A stretch of 64,000 nucleotides of DNA from GCA-003244245 sp963822695 (GCA_963822695.1 CAWGJH010000008.1:124001-188000), one strand, 5' to 3'. Counted from the stretch's first letter, positions 35,312 through 45,458 are shown. A program made the numbers and translations. Notes: generated from the sequence alone by a model not told the origin.

Positions 35312-36124
35312 GTGCCCGCTCGATCGCGCCGGTCCTTCGCTGCGGAGAGCCGCCTTGCGCTGGTTCGGCGCGCCCGGCGGATGGACCGGGTACTGGCCAT
35401 CGCCTACCCGGACGCGCACTGCGAGCTCGACTTCTCCACGCCACTGCAGCTCGCCGTCGCCACCATCCTGTCTGCGCAATGCACCGACAAGCGGGTCAAC
35501 GAGACCACGCCAGAGTTGTTCAACCGGTATCCCAGCGCCGCCCATTACGCGGCTGCCGATCGGGACGAGTTGGAGGAGCTGATCCGGCCCACGGGGTTCT
35601 ACCGGAACAAGGCGACGGCGCTGATCGGACTCGGTGCTGCGCTGGTCGAGCGCTGTGGCGGCGAGGTGCCCCACACGCTGGCCGACTTGGTTACCCTGCC
35701 GGGAATCGGGCGCAAGACCGCCAACGTGATCCTCGGCAACGCCTTCGGCGTGCCCGGCATCACGGTGGATACCCACGTCGGGCGGCTGGTGCGCCGGTGG
35801 GGGTGGACCGAGCACGAGGATCCGGTGAAGGTCGAGCAGGCGATCGCCGAGCTCATCCCACGACGGGACTGGACGATGCTGTCCCACCGGGTGATCTTCC
35901 ACGGACGCCGGGTGTGCCACTCTCGCCGTCCGGCCTGCGGGGTGTGCCCGCTGGCCGGGGACTGCCCCTCCTACGGCCTCGGACCCACTGAAGCTGGGGT
36001 TGCTGCCGCATTGCTGCGCGGGCCGGAGACGCCGCACCTGCTGGCGATGGCCGGTCTGCCGACCGATGTAGCGGGCGATCCGGGAGTAAAGATCGGTGTC
36101 GCGGCCCTAGGGACGGTGCGGTGA
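35312..36124 (+). CDS. nth: Endonuclease III (DNA glycosylase/AP lyase)
   Basis: 270 residues from GTG 35312. Removes oxidised pyrimidines and cleaves the AP site. Helix-hairpin-helix LPGIGRKTANVILGNAFG contains the catalytic Lys, and VDTHVGRLVRRWGW contains the catalytic Asp; the 4Fe-4S cluster cysteines are CHSRRPACGVCPLAGDC. The C-terminal 45 residues after the cluster are longer than in E. coli Nth. Its stop overlaps the thioredoxin start (GTGA). Confidence 0.96.
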   Translation: MPARSRRSFAAESRLALVRRARRMDRVLAIAYPDAHCELDFSTPLQLAVATILSAQCTDKRVNETTPELFNRYPSAAHYAAADRDELEELIRPTGFYRNKATALIGLGAALVERCGGEVPHTLADLVTLPGIGRKTANVILGNAFGVPGITVDTHVGRLVRRWGWTEHEDPVKVEQAIAELIPRRDWTMLSHRVIFHGRRVCHSRRPACGVCPLAGDCPSYGLGPTEAGVAAALLRGPETPHLLAMAGLPTDVAGDPGVKIGVAALGTVR

Positions 36125-36864
36125 AGCCTGCGCTGCGCTGGGTGCTGGTGACGGCGTTGCTGGCCCTTGCGCTCGTCGTGGCGCTATGGCCGCGGGCGAG
36201 CCCCGCACTGGCCCCCGCGTCAACGGATGCCACGCGGCTCGGCCAGTCAGGGCAGCCCGCCGGCCCACCAGCCACCAGTATCGACCAGTTGAGGTCCCGA
36301 GCGGCTCTGCAGCCCTGCCCGGCCGCACGCTCGGGCTCCGCCCCGGTTCGCGGGCCGCTCTCCGGGCTTGTGCTGCCCTGCCTTGGCCACCCGGGGACGG
36401 TTGACGTGGGGGCGGCGCTGGCTGGCCGGCCGGCGTTGCTCAACCTGTGGGGGCCGCTGTGTCAACCATGCGCCCAAGAGCTTCCCGCACTGGCGGCATA
36501 CGCCGCTGAGCCTGATGCGGTGCCGGTGCTCGGCGTCGAGGCGCAGCGGCTGCCCGAAGGGGCGCTTGACCTGCTCGCCGCGCTCAACGTGCACTACCCG
36601 TCGGTCAGCGATCCCGATGGCAGGCTGCGCGCCGCGCTGAGCGCTCCGCCGGTACTGCCACTGAGCTATGTGGTGTCCGCCGACGGCCGGGTCAGCCAGG
36701 TCAACCCGCCGGAGGTGCTGCGCACTCCGGAGCAGGTGCGCGCGGTCGTTGGGCGTTACCTCGGCCTCGGGATGGGCGGCCGGGCACGGCCCGGGGAGCC
36801 AGCGGCTGAGTACGACCTGGACGTCGCGTGGCGGCCGGCCGAGCGGACCGAGGTGATCCGGTGA
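36121..36864 (+). CDS. TlpA/ResA-like membrane-anchored thioredoxin
   Basis: 247 residues from GTG 36121 inside the nth stop. An N-terminal helix (VLVTALLALALVVALWP) places the domain outside the membrane. The redox site LLNLWGPLCQPCAQELPALA has the CxxC cysteines of TlpA-type thioredoxins, and SYVVSADGRVSQVNP is the cis-Pro end. A second pair of cysteines lies before the domain (LQPCPA, VLPCLGHPG). It may reduce apocytochromes or other exported thiols. It corresponds to mycobacterial Rv3673c; its stop overlaps the marP start. Confidence 0.9.
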   Translation: MKPALRWVLVTALLALALVVALWPRASPALAPASTDATRLGQSGQPAGPPATSIDQLRSRAALQPCPAARSGSAPVRGPLSGLVLPCLGHPGTVDVGAALAGRPALLNLWGPLCQPCAQELPALAAYAAEPDAVPVLGVEAQRLPEGALDLLAALNVHYPSVSDPDGRLRAALSAPPVLPLSYVVSADGRVSQVNPPEVLRTPEQVRAVVGRYLGLGMGGRARPGEPAAEYDLDVAWRPAERTEVIR

Positions 36865-38045
36865 ACTGGGTGGACGTGCTGGTACTGGTACTGGCCCTGC
36901 TCGCCGGGACATCCGGTGCCCGGCAGGGGATGGTCACTGCGGCGGCGTCCTTCATCGGTGTGCTGGCTGGGGCAGTGATCGGAGTGCGCATTGCGCCATC
37001 GCTGATCGCTGGCTACCAGAGCCCGGAGGTCCGGGTCGCGCTCGGGGTATCGATCGTGATCGTACTCATCGCGCTGGGCGAGACGCTCGGTGTGTTGCTG
37101 GGTCGGGCGGTGCAGCGCCGGATCGACGCCGACGCGCTGCGCCGGGTGGACAGCTTCCTGGGCGCGGTGGTGCAGGGCATCGCGGCTCTGGTGGTGGCCT
37201 GGCTGGTCGCCCTGCCGCTGACGAAATCCTCCGTCTACACCGGGCTGACCGGGGCGGTACGGGACTCTTCAGTGCTGCGGGTCGTGGACACGATGATGCC
37301 CGACGTGCTGCGCGAACTGCCCTCCGAGCTGACCAGACTGTTGGACGTCTCGGGGTTCCCCGACGTGCTCGCGCCCTTCTCACCTACCCCGATCACTGAT
37401 GTCGGGCCGGCCGATCCGGAGTTGCTCAACAGCCCGGTGGTGCGGCAGGCCCGCGCCAGCGTGCTCAAGGTCCGTGGCCGGGCGAGGTCCTGCTCCCGGG
37501 CGTTGGAGGGCACCGGGTTCGTGGTGGCGCCGCAGCGGGTGATCACCAATGCGCACGTGGTCGCCGGCACCGACCGGGTCCAGGTGGAGACGACGGACGG
37601 CACGCTGGACGCTGAGGTGGTCACCTATGACCCGGAGACCGACGTCGCGATCCTGCGGGTACCCGGCCTGAGGGCGCCGGTGCTGCAGCTGGCTTCGGCG
37701 CCGGCCACCTCCGGGACGAATGGGTTGGTGCTCGGCTACCCGCTGGATGGGCCCTACACGGCCTCGGCCGCCCGGGTTCGGGACCGTATCCACCTGCGTG
37801 GCCCGGACATCTACAACGCGTCAACCGTGGTCCGCAACGTCTATACCGTCCGCGCCGCGGTGCGCAGCGGGAACTCCGGTGGCCCGCTGCTCGATGGATC
37901 CGGCCAGGTGCTCGGCTTGGTGTTCGGGGCAGCGGTGGACAACGACGAGACCGGGTTCGTGCTTACCGATGACGAGATCGCGGGTGATGTCGCCGCAGCA
38001 TCGAGCCAGCACACCGAGGTCTCCACCGGTTCCTGCGCTGCCTGA
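36861..38045 (+). CDS. marP: Membrane serine protease MarP
   Basis: 394 residues from GTG 36861 (VNWVDVLVLVLALLAGTSGA) overlapping the thioredoxin stop. Four membrane helices of CvpA type lead to a chymotrypsin-like protease domain: His in VITNAHVVAG, Asp in PETDVAILRV, Ser in AVRSGNSGGPLLDGSG. The two cysteines in ARSCSR and the C-terminal STGSCAA may form the regulatory disulfide known for MarP. In mycobacteria it is needed for acid and oxidative stress resistance. The NUDIX gene that lies between thioredoxin and marP there (Rv3672c) is absent here. Confidence 0.93.
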   Translation: MNWVDVLVLVLALLAGTSGARQGMVTAAASFIGVLAGAVIGVRIAPSLIAGYQSPEVRVALGVSIVIVLIALGETLGVLLGRAVQRRIDADALRRVDSFLGAVVQGIAALVVAWLVALPLTKSSVYTGLTGAVRDSSVLRVVDTMMPDVLRELPSELTRLLDVSGFPDVLAPFSPTPITDVGPADPELLNSPVVRQARASVLKVRGRARSCSRALEGTGFVVAPQRVITNAHVVAGTDRVQVETTDGTLDAEVVTYDPETDVAILRVPGLRAPVLQLASAPATSGTNGLVLGYPLDGPYTASAARVRDRIHLRGPDIYNASTVVRNVYTVRAAVRSGNSGGPLLDGSGQVLGLVFGAAVDNDETGFVLTDDEIAGDVAAASSQHTEVSTGSCAA

Positions 38046-38056
38046 GCGGTCGTCGC

Positions 38057-38449
38057 TCAGCCGCCCTCGAGTTGGCGGCCGAACTCCGCGGCGCACTGCT
38101 GGATCTTCGCCGGATCCCCGCCTGACCGCTGGAGGCACTGCCGGTAGCCCTGGCCGGCCGGCGAGTGCAGAAGCGACACCTCCATCGCGATCAGCCCGAT
38201 CGCGATGAGTAGTCCGATGATGCCGAGCACGGCCCCGGCGACTGACAGGCCGCCGTTGGTCGACTCGCCCCGCTGGGCGCGGGCCCGCCCGAGCAGGCCG
38301 AAGACCAGCGCGAGTATGCCGAAGCCGTTGCGGGGCCGAGCGGGGGGCGCGCCGTGCCCGAGGCCCTGGTCGTACCCTGCGGGGTTCTGCCCGTAACCCA
38401 CCGGCACGGGGTACTGGCCACCGTCCTGCGGATCCCCCGGCACGTTCAT
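38057..38449 (-). CDS. DUF4190-like membrane protein
   Basis: 130 residues. A Pro/Gly/Gln/Tyr-rich cytosolic head (YPVPVGYGQNPAGYDQGLG) precedes two membrane helices (NGFGILALVFGLLG and LSVAGAVLGIIGLLIAIGLI) and a short tail with two cysteines. This is the common actinobacterial layout of proteins with a proline-rich head and a DUF4190-type double helix. Function unknown. It converges on marP with 11 bp between stops. Confidence 0.75.
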   Translation of the reverse strand: MNVPGDPQDGGQYPVPVGYGQNPAGYDQGLGHGAPPARPRNGFGILALVFGLLGRARAQRGESTNGGLSVAGAVLGIIGLLIAIGLIAMEVSLLHSPAGQGYRQCLQRSGGDPAKIQQCAAEFGRQLEGG

Positions 38450-38760
38450 TCCCTCACCTCGTCGCTTCGTCAGCGTCCTGGTCTCAGGATGATCGCACCG
38501 ATGGCTCAGACGTGCACCAGTTCAGAGCCGGTGCCCGACCAGACTGCGGCCGAGAGCGTCCTCGGCCCGGATTGAGGGATGAGACCTCTACCATCGTCTT
38601 CGTGTTTGAAAATGATCCCCTCCCCCAGGGAGTCGGTTCAGTTGGTGAGCTTTTCGCTCAGTGGGAACTAGCCGCGCCATCGGGGTTCCCCACCCGCTGT
38701 TACCGCTAGTCTAGTGCGCTGTGAACGAGAGGACCACGATGAGTCAAAGCTGCTCGTTGA
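38450..38760. other. Gene-free gap
   Basis: 311 bp without a convincing gene. A 24-codon plus-strand ORF (38501-38575, MAQTCTSSEPVPDQTAAESV) has coding-like composition but no ribosome site. No tRNA, terminator or clear repeat was found. Confidence 0.5.
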
Positions 38761-39294
38761 TCACAACTGTAATACAGCGCGCCTGCTAAAAATATAAAAA
38801 TAGTGGCGCAGCTGGTCGACCCCGACCAAGATGGAGAGGACACTCGCCAATACCGTCGTATAAAACGTGATAGTATTTTTGACGCCGCCTTCGATTCTGA
38901 CGGTTACCACTCCCCCCACACTACCAGCTGCCCCGAGTCTGGCGTGCCCATTTCCTTGCGTTCGACCCCTAGCGGGATGCGGCGCAACTCGTTTCCGATG
39001 TATCCCAATTGTAGCGAGAGCCTTATCCCATTTGTGGTTCTGACCTGTGCACCCGAATATAATTCCGCGAGTTGGGTTCTGACAGGGGAATCCTGTCGCC
39101 GTAAAAATCACAAGACATTTAGTTCGCACCTGCGTGATGTAGGCCAAAGCTGGAATGGCGAGAGCGAACAACACGACAAGTGTCAATAGGCCCCAGTAAT
39201 GATTATGAATGATGTACCATATGGAGCCTATAATGGCGACAACAAGCACAGCCCAGACAATCACGTCGTTATGATTCTGCCTGCGCCTAGCCAT
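38761..39294 (-). CDS. Uncharacterised membrane protein
   Basis: 177 residues from ATG 39294 (MARRRQNHNDVIVWAVLVVA); the frame extends further upstream without family character. Two membrane helices (VIVWAVLVVAIIGSIWYII and WGLLTLVVLFALAIPALAYI) are followed by a Cys-containing motif, TGFPCQNPTRGIIFGCTGQN, typical of an actinobacterial family of unknown function. A third hydrophobic stretch lies near the C-terminus. Local base composition is more AT-rich than the rest of the window, a possible sign of transfer. Confidence 0.65.
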   Translation of the reverse strand: MARRRQNHNDVIVWAVLVVAIIGSIWYIIHNHYWGLLTLVVLFALAIPALAYITQVRTKCLVIFTATGFPCQNPTRGIIFGCTGQNHKWDKALATIGIHRKRVAPHPARGRTQGNGHARLGAAGSVGGVVTVRIEGGVKNTITFYTTVLASVLSILVGVDQLRHYFYIFSRRAVLQL

Positions 39295-39639
39295 CGTTGC
39301 CCCGTCCAACCGAGCACTCAGTCGGTGATCTATCGTTCCCTTATTGTCGCTCAGCACAAGCCTCGCGACGCTGCGGCGTTTGGGTGACATCGTATGTCCG
39401 ACGTGCTATAAGGCGTAGCAGGGTACTGTATTGAGACAGGTGAGTCAACAGTGACTGCAGAGATAGGACAGGCGAACCACGTAACACGCATTTGCGGCAG
39501 CTGAGCGAAGCAACATCACCGCCCCAGGGCGGTACCTGCTGGACTGGGCCGACTGGGGACTGGCTCCACGGGGCAACGACGCGGCCTGCGTGGGGGGCCG
39601 CGCCCTGGCGCCCCCGACATCGCAGACCGAGTGCGCGCC

Positions 39640-40357
39640 GAGTTACGTGACGACCTTGACTGCCGCTCCGGGAAGATCGCGCGGCTGTGGGTCTGCAGCA
39701 ACATCCTGCGCATGGCCCACAAGCGCGTACCACTTGCAGCTTCCTTCCCCCTCGACTCTGAACGCTGTTATCGAGGCGTACGTCTTGTGCTCCTTGCGTG
39801 ATCTGGTCTGTCCAAGAAGAAGATCAACGACGCTGCGGAAGGGGTCCTTGCGCTGTACGGCGACTCGCAGGGACAGGAAGCTCAGCGGCACCGGTGGCAC
39901 CCGTATGCCGCGCCGGTCGGTGCCTTGGGCATGAAGGGAGAACTTGTTGACCATGTATCCAGCGGCGTGTAGATAGTCTGGAGCATCCAGTGCGGCCATG
40001 CCAGCGCACGGCGGTGTGCGATTGTGTCCTGGACTCCGATCCACTGGACGGCGAGATTGTCGCAGAGCAGGACGCCGTTTGCGGTGTCGCTTCGGTGGTA
40101 CCCGGATACATCCGCCGAGCTTGGCGGTCACCTCGGTGCCCGGGGCGAGCGGTACCGGCCGGTTCTGTCCCGCTGATTCCGGGCCGAGTGGGGTGGAATC
40201 CGGCTGTGCTTCCAGCACAATGCCACAATAATCGGCACGATCAGGCAAATCAGGAAGCCCAGCAACGAGGCAACTTCAACGATCACTGTCGCCACCAGCT
40301 CCGCGCTGACGTATCAGCAAGCTGGGAAATTGCTTTTCGTAACTGATCGTTCGTCAT
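39640..40357 (-). pseudogene. Decayed membrane-protein gene, several frameshifts
   Basis: From ATG 40357 the start MTNDQLRKAISQLADTSA leads, one frame over, to a membrane helix VATVIVEVASLLGFLICLIV, then in another frame LAPGTEVTAKLGGCIR, then in a third YHRSDTANGVLLCDNLAVQW and IGVQDTIAHR. Each piece looks coding and they follow in order, so one gene has suffered at least three indels. No family recognised. The gap from 39295 to 39640 beside it holds nothing I can call. Confidence 0.4.
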
Positions 40358-40419
40358 GTCCCGAGGATTCCGCAGCAATGTGGGGGACCCCAGGGACGGA
40401 ACGTCCTAGTTTCGCGGAG

Positions 40420-41652
40420 CTAGCCGATCACACCCAGAAATTCTGCCAGCTTGCGCAGCCCCGGCGGCCGGACCGGGCTTGCCCACAAGTCGCGCACGAT
40501 CGCCACAGCCAGGGTGTGATGCCGCATCCACTGCGGGCTTCGGCGAAGCAAGGACTCCAACGCCTTCACCGCACCCTCTGCGTCACCGAGATCGGTGTGG
40601 GCCCGCGCCACATCCAGCAGTAGCCAGGTCCGCCACGACGGCGGTGTATCCCCGCTCAACCGGATGGCTCGTGCCAGGGTGAGCGCCTGTTCCGGCCGTC
40701 CGTGCTGCACGGCCAACCGCACCCGTTCAATCCGCACGGCCGAACGGTTAAACACCGACACCAACTTTGCGTTCACCGGCGGTGGAAGCGTCGCAAGCCG
40801 ACCCGCGGCATCTTCGGCGACCTTGAGCATGTCACTCGCCTGCTCGTAGTCACCAGCTCGTCCGGTGCTCGTCGCCGCCGAGATCAACAGACCGCCCCAT
40901 ACCCGGACCTCCTCAGCGGTTCGGGTCCTGGTGCGCTCGACACCATCAGCGGCATGCACGGCGAGCTGCCGCGCGTCACCCAAGCGGTTCTGTCGCTGAT
41001 ACGCCCACGCAACCGAGTTAGACACCATCGGAGCCAGTAACGGGTCCTCTGCCGAATCCGCCGCCTGCAATGCCCGTTCCAGACTCGACAGCGCCAAGTC
41101 CGTCTTCCCCAACCGGATGGCTAGATGCCCGCCAAGCTGCAGAGCCTTACCCAACGCGGCATGTGCCCCACTACGTTGCTCACCTCGCCCCACAGCCACA
41201 GCAAGGCGGGCATCCTCGATAATCCCTGGTAGCACCTGCGTCAACTGCCCGAATTCGGCAGCGTGGTACAGCGTCCAGCCTTCGGTGATCTCCGCTTTCA
41301 ACAGGACAAGAGACAGCGGCTCAGTACCGTCCGGCTCCGGTGTCGCCGCCAGCGGCGATGGCATAATCGCTCGCCGCACCGCCACCAGTGCCGGCGACTC
41401 GGCCTCCATCTTCGACAATGCTGGAGGGTCACCCAGCAACCCTGTGACCTCCACGCCAAGACCAGCGGCAAGCTTGTGTAGCGTCGGTAACCGCGCTGAG
41501 TGCTTACGGTGCTGCTCCAACTTCCGAATCACATCGACCGAGACCCCGGACCGCTCCGCCAAGCTCTCCTGAGTCACGTCCGTGAGCCGACGCAGCCGCG
41601 CCAGACGGTCTCCCAGACACCCCTTGTCACCGGCAATCGGGTTGTCACCCAC
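40420..41652 (-). CDS. XRE-family HTH-TPR regulator
   Basis: 410 residues from GTG 41652. XRE helix-turn-helix at 10-70 (DVTQESLAERSGVSVDVIRK, TLHKLAAGLGVEVTGLLG) followed by TPR-like helices (LAPMVSNSVAWAYQRQNRLG, VARAHTDLGDAEGAVKALES). Cytosolic; DNA binding through the head, ligand or partner binding through the repeats, by family precedent. Divergent from the headless homologue at 41779, which may be a remnant of a duplicate. Confidence 0.88.
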   Translation of the reverse strand: MGDNPIAGDKGCLGDRLARLRRLTDVTQESLAERSGVSVDVIRKLEQHRKHSARLPTLHKLAAGLGVEVTGLLGDPPALSKMEAESPALVAVRRAIMPSPLAATPEPDGTEPLSLVLLKAEITEGWTLYHAAEFGQLTQVLPGIIEDARLAVAVGRGEQRSGAHAALGKALQLGGHLAIRLGKTDLALSSLERALQAADSAEDPLLAPMVSNSVAWAYQRQNRLGDARQLAVHAADGVERTRTRTAEEVRVWGGLLISAATSTGRAGDYEQASDMLKVAEDAAGRLATLPPPVNAKLVSVFNRSAVRIERVRLAVQHGRPEQALTLARAIRLSGDTPPSWRTWLLLDVARAHTDLGDAEGAVKALESLLRRSPQWMRHHTLAVAIVRDLWASPVRPPGLRKLAEFLGVIG

Positions 41653-41778
41653 GACTACTCACGGACCCCAAGTGGTCGTACCGCGCGCTCCACATATCGG
41701 CACCGCTGATCGTATCAGCTCGGCGCCCAGCCTTGGTCGATCTTGGGCTGACCGTCGCGGTTCCGACCAACCAGGGTC

Positions 41779-42561
41779 ATGGCGATGGTGGGCGCTCACT
41801 ACAGCTGTCGGCAGGACAATGAGGTCGGCGCGGCGCTACCGGGCCTGATCCGGGATCTGTACACCAGCATCGTGGCCGGGCGGGATGTGGCGCGGCTGCT
41901 GGAGTTGGCAGTACTGCTGCATACGTCAGCCACTCTTGGGTGGCTGCGGTTCGCGGGTGCGCTGCTGGACCTGCGGGAGCAGGCTGCTCAGCTGGTTCAT
42001 CAGGCGGCCCAGCACCGTGACACCCCGGCCGCGCTGGACGCAGTGACCGTGCCGACCAACACTCCGGAGTCGATGCAACTCGCGGGCATGCTCGCGCTGT
42101 CTCAGTCACTGGTAGCCGTAGCCGACAAGCGCCCCGGCGATGTGGATGCTCCGCTGGAGCATGCCGCTGAGTTGGCCGAGCGCACCGGGGAGGGCAACGC
42201 CTACTGGATGGGCTTTGGTCCCACGAACGCCGGGTTCTGGCGCCTTCACGTGACGCTGGAGGCTGGCGACCATGGGCACGCCGCCACCCTCGCTGAGGGT
42301 CTGCGCCCCGAGGTCCACCCTTCCCGCGATTGTCAGGCCATGTACTGGGTGGACTACGGCCGGGCGCTGGCCCGGCTGCGGGGACGCCATGACGATGCGG
42401 TGATGGCGCTACTCCGGGCGGAGAAGATCTCGCCCCGCCGCGTGCACCGGAATCCGCTCGCTCGCGAGGTGATCGTCGGGTTACTCGCGCGATTACGCCG
42501 CGACTCCCCAGCCGGGCGGAAGCTGCGGAGGATGGCGTACCGGGCTGGTCTACCGGTGTAG
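41779..42561 (+). pseudogene. HTH-TPR regulator lacking its DNA-binding head
   Basis: 260 residues composed only of the C-terminal repeat region of an XRE-TPR regulator: LRFAGALLDLREQAAQLVHQ, PTNTPESMQLAGMLALSQSL, RTGEGNAYWMGFGPTNAGFW and GRALARLRGRHDDAVMALLR. The HTH is missing, and the join AALDAVTVPTNTP suggests an internal deletion as well. The remaining frame is open, so a protein may still be made, but it could not act as a DNA-binding regulator. Confidence 0.6.
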
Positions 42562-42741
42562 CCCATCCGGGGATGCAATGGTCGCCGGGCGCTACCTCGC
42601 GGCGTGCGGGACTGAGGTCCTCGCGGCGAGCCTCATGACGCCGGAGTCCGGCCACTGCCGGGCCTGCGTTTCGTGATGTCGTTCTTCTTCATGGGTGTCG
42701 TAGGGGGCGTTTTTGTCAGGGTGACCCGAGAGAATCGGGGT

Positions 42742-44018
42742 ATGAGACCGGGTGGTTGCGACGATCTGCAGGCGGCAGTGGGCTGCCTCGACGCACTACG
42801 CGAGTCGTTGCCCGCACTGGGTGGGCAGGAATTGCTTGATGCGGTGTGCGGTATCGAGGTACTGGCCCGTAAGACCCATGCCGCGATGCTGGAACTCATC
42901 GCCGGCCTGGATGCCGCGGGAGTGGCTGGGGAACAAGGATTCGGTGCCACGTGGCGGCTGCTTTCGGCCATGCTGGATCTCAGTGCTGGCCAGGCCCGGG
43001 CCTGGGTGCGCGATGCCGAGCAGCTCGCCACCCGGCGCACCCTGACCGGTGAGCCGCTACCCGCCCGGTTACCGGCCACCGCCGCCGCACTGGCATCCGG
43101 CGCGATCGGCACCGGACAACTGAAGGTGATCACCCAGACCATGGCGGCGTTACCGTCCACAGTCAGCCAGGATGATCGGGACTGGGCCGAGGCGACGCTG
43201 GCCGAGCACGCCCAGAACTTCGACCCGCAGCGGTTGAGAGTGATCGCGCGGCGGATCGTCAACCAGCTGGATCCCGACGGGCCAGCGCCTGCTGAGCCGG
43301 ATGATCCCTGCCCCGCAGCTGGTGAGCTGCATATCCGGGATCGCCGCGACGGCGGGATCAGCCTGGAAGGCTGGCTCAACGCGCTGCATGGCACCGCGTT
43401 TCGCGGGTTGATCGAACAACTCGCCGCACCTCGCCCGCTGGCCGAGGACATCCCCGACCCGCGCACCCCAGCCCAACGCAACGCCGACGCGCTGGTCGAG
43501 CTGTGCGACCTGGCTCGCGGGAACGACCAGATGTCCACCGCAGGCGGGGAACCACCGCACGTCACGGTTACCGTGGACTACGAAACCCTGATCAAACAAC
43601 TGGCCGGGGCCACCCTGGACTACGGCCAGCGGCTCTCCGCGGCCCAGGCTCGGCTGGCAGCGTGCGATTGCAAGATCATTCCCGTGGTGATGGGCGGCGA
43701 CAGTGAGCCACTGGATGTCGGCCGAGCCAGCGCACGGTGCCTCTGGGTATTCGCCGGGCACTCGTCGCGCGCGATGGCGGGTGCTGTTTTCCGGGTTGCG
43801 ATCGTGCCCCTGCCTTGTGTCACGCTCACCACGTTCGAGAATGGCATCATGACGGCCACACTGCGGTGAACAACTGCGTAATGCTATGCGCCACGCATCA
43901 CCGCTGGGTACACGCCACCGGATGGGACATCACCCTCCGCGGAAACCGCGTCGAGTTCCGGCCCCCCGCCATTCTCGACACCGATCGAAGACCACTACAC
44001 AACCCGCTCCGACACTAA
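42742..44018 (+). pseudogene. DUF222-HNH endonuclease (13E12-repeat family), frameshifted
   Basis: From ATG 42742 the frame encodes the helical DUF222 region (LLDAVCGIEVLARKTHAAML, RVIARRIVNQLDPDGPAP) to about 43730, where it leaves the family. The next frame continues VPLGIRRALVARDGGCCFPG and CHAHHVREWHHDGHTAVNN, an HNH site with both zinc cysteines and the catalytic histidines, to 44018. Loss of one C in AGCCGCACGG near 43731 joins them. These genes are repeated in many actinobacterial genomes and behave like mobile passengers; their biological role is unknown. Confidence 0.75.
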
Positions 44019-44024
44019 ACCGAC

Positions 44025-44275
44025 ACAGTCGAGGTTGGCCTTGTCTCGGGCGGCCAGCTCCTCATAGCCGAACACTGTGAAGCGCTCGGTCTCGGTGCGC
44101 TCGTCGCGTGGCTTGGGGGCAGGTAGCAGTCGATGAAGTCCTGCAAGTGCTCGCGGACGAGCTTGCGCTGGGTAGAAGATCCCGGTGGGCAACCGCAGCA
44201 GGGTGTGCTCGTCGCATTCGTCGAGCAGCCGCCGCCGTCGCCGAACCCGGCCCCGTAACACCGCAATCTAGCGTT
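44025..44275 (-). pseudogene. HsdM (type I restriction-modification methylase) C-terminal fragment
   Basis: Minus-strand frames give, in order, DECDEHTLLRLPTGIFY, REHLQDFIDCYLPPSHAT and RFTVFGYEELAARDKANLDC. All three belong near the C-terminus of HsdM DNA methyltransferases, but they are out of frame with each other. No SAM motif, no HsdS and no HsdR remain, so this is debris of a lost restriction system. Confidence 0.55.
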
Positions 44276-44450
44276 GCGATAACGGAGCAACGCCAGGTCG
44301 TACTCGCCGATGAGTTGCTACTCGGGCTGACGTTGGCGGATGCGTACCCGCGAGGCATCCCCACCGCTCGCCGTCGACTAGGCGCGGCACCATGACCGCT
44401 CGACGGGTCAGTGTGTGACCGCTCGTCGCGCCGACTTCCGCGCCGGGCGC

Positions 44451-44507
44451 AAGTAACACTCCGGTGCAGGTAGGGCGTTTGCCGCAGCCGTAGCCCTACC
44501 GTTACTT
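44451..44507. repeat. Two-part inverted repeat upstream of the transglycosylase
   Basis: Inner stem GGTAGGGC (44469-44476) pairs with GCCCTACC (44493-44500); outer stem AAGTAAC (44451-44457) pairs with GTTACTT (44501-44507) across an 11-base bulge. It ends 36 bp before the transglycosylase start and could be a leader RNA element or a terminator for the debris upstream. It does not match a riboswitch I know. Confidence 0.4.
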
Positions 44508-44543
44508 TCCGCCAGTCGCAGATCACGATCTGGTTGCGAGCAG

Positions 44544-45458
44544 GTGTCGTCCCCGGTTCCTCCGAACTCGGACGGCTACGGCCCTGCCCCGCGCACCAGA
44601 TCCCGGTGCGGAAGGGACCCACAGTTGGCGCGTCACCGCTCTCCCCGCGGTTGTCAGCGGCATCCCGCGTTCGTATTCCCCCCCACGACCGAGTCCAAAC
44701 CTCGCGGCACGCATCGCATGCCCCGGCCGGGTCCGGCGCTGCGCGGTCGAGCCGTGACGGCGGCTGTTGCCGCTGGTGCCCTGGCCGTGGCCGGTCATAC
44801 GATGCAGACCACGACAGCGGTGGCATCTGAGCAGGTCGCCGATGTCGCGCCGGCCGCCATGACCGGCCCATCGCTGGAACCCGAGATTCTGCAGCTCGAC
44901 CCCGCCCGTGGTGCCGTAACCGGGGTGTCCGCACTGCGCCGCGCTGTCGAGCGGGCAGACCGGGCGGCGGCTTATCAGGAGGCCCTCCTTAACCGTCTCG
45001 GGCACCCTTATCAAGCTGGCAATAACCACAGCCTTGATGGCTGGATCGCCAAAGCGCTCGGGCTGATGGGCTTGCCGCAGGCCCTCGCACCCGGGGTCAA
45101 GTCGATCATCATGCATGAATCCGGCGGCAATCCTAACGCGATCAACACCTGGGACAGCAATGCCGCGGCGGGCACCCCCTCGCAGGGCCTCATGCAGACC
45201 ATCCCCAGCACCTTCAGAGCCTGCGTGCTGCCCAGCCTGGCCGGCAGCGCGATCACCGACCCGGTGGCCAACATCACCGCCGGAATTCGCAGCATGATTG
45301 CTCATCACGGGATCAGTGCCGTGATGAGCGGTGGGCGGCGCGACGCCCACGGCAACTACATCGGCTACGGTGGGGCCGGTTGCTCGTCCTATGACCTCAA
45401 CGAGTACGCGTCCCAGCTACGAACTCTGTGGGCCAGCGAGCCGCTGCCTGGTGTGTAG
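44544..45458 (+). CDS. Secreted SLT-type lytic transglycosylase
   Basis: 304 residues from GTG 44544; an internal ATG 44718 (MPRPGPALRGRAVTAAVAAG) would place a signal peptide at the very N-terminus and may be the true start. The export segment AVTAAVAAGALAVAGHTMQ is followed by a linker and an SLT domain: KSIIMHESGGNPNAINTWDS with the catalytic Glu, GTPSQGLMQTIPSTFRA, and DPVANITAGIRSMIAHHGI. The enzyme cleaves peptidoglycan glycan strands outside the membrane. A structured inverted repeat lies upstream. Confidence 0.88.
   Translation: MSSPVPPNSDGYGPAPRTRSRCGRDPQLARHRSPRGCQRHPAFVFPPTTESKPRGTHRMPRPGPALRGRAVTAAVAAGALAVAGHTMQTTTAVASEQVADVAPAAMTGPSLEPEILQLDPARGAVTGVSALRRAVERADRAAAYQEALLNRLGHPYQAGNNHSLDGWIAKALGLMGLPQALAPGVKSIIMHESGGNPNAINTWDSNAAAGTPSQGLMQTIPSTFRACVLPSLAGSAITDPVANITAGIRSMIAHHGISAVMSGGRRDAHGNYIGYGGAGCSSYDLNEYASQLRTLWASEPLPGV

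Noticed and set aside
38600..38720. Possible tRNA or other stable RNA
   Set aside because: Looked for a T-loop (GTTCGANTC) and acceptor pairing here and in other gaps; none fits.
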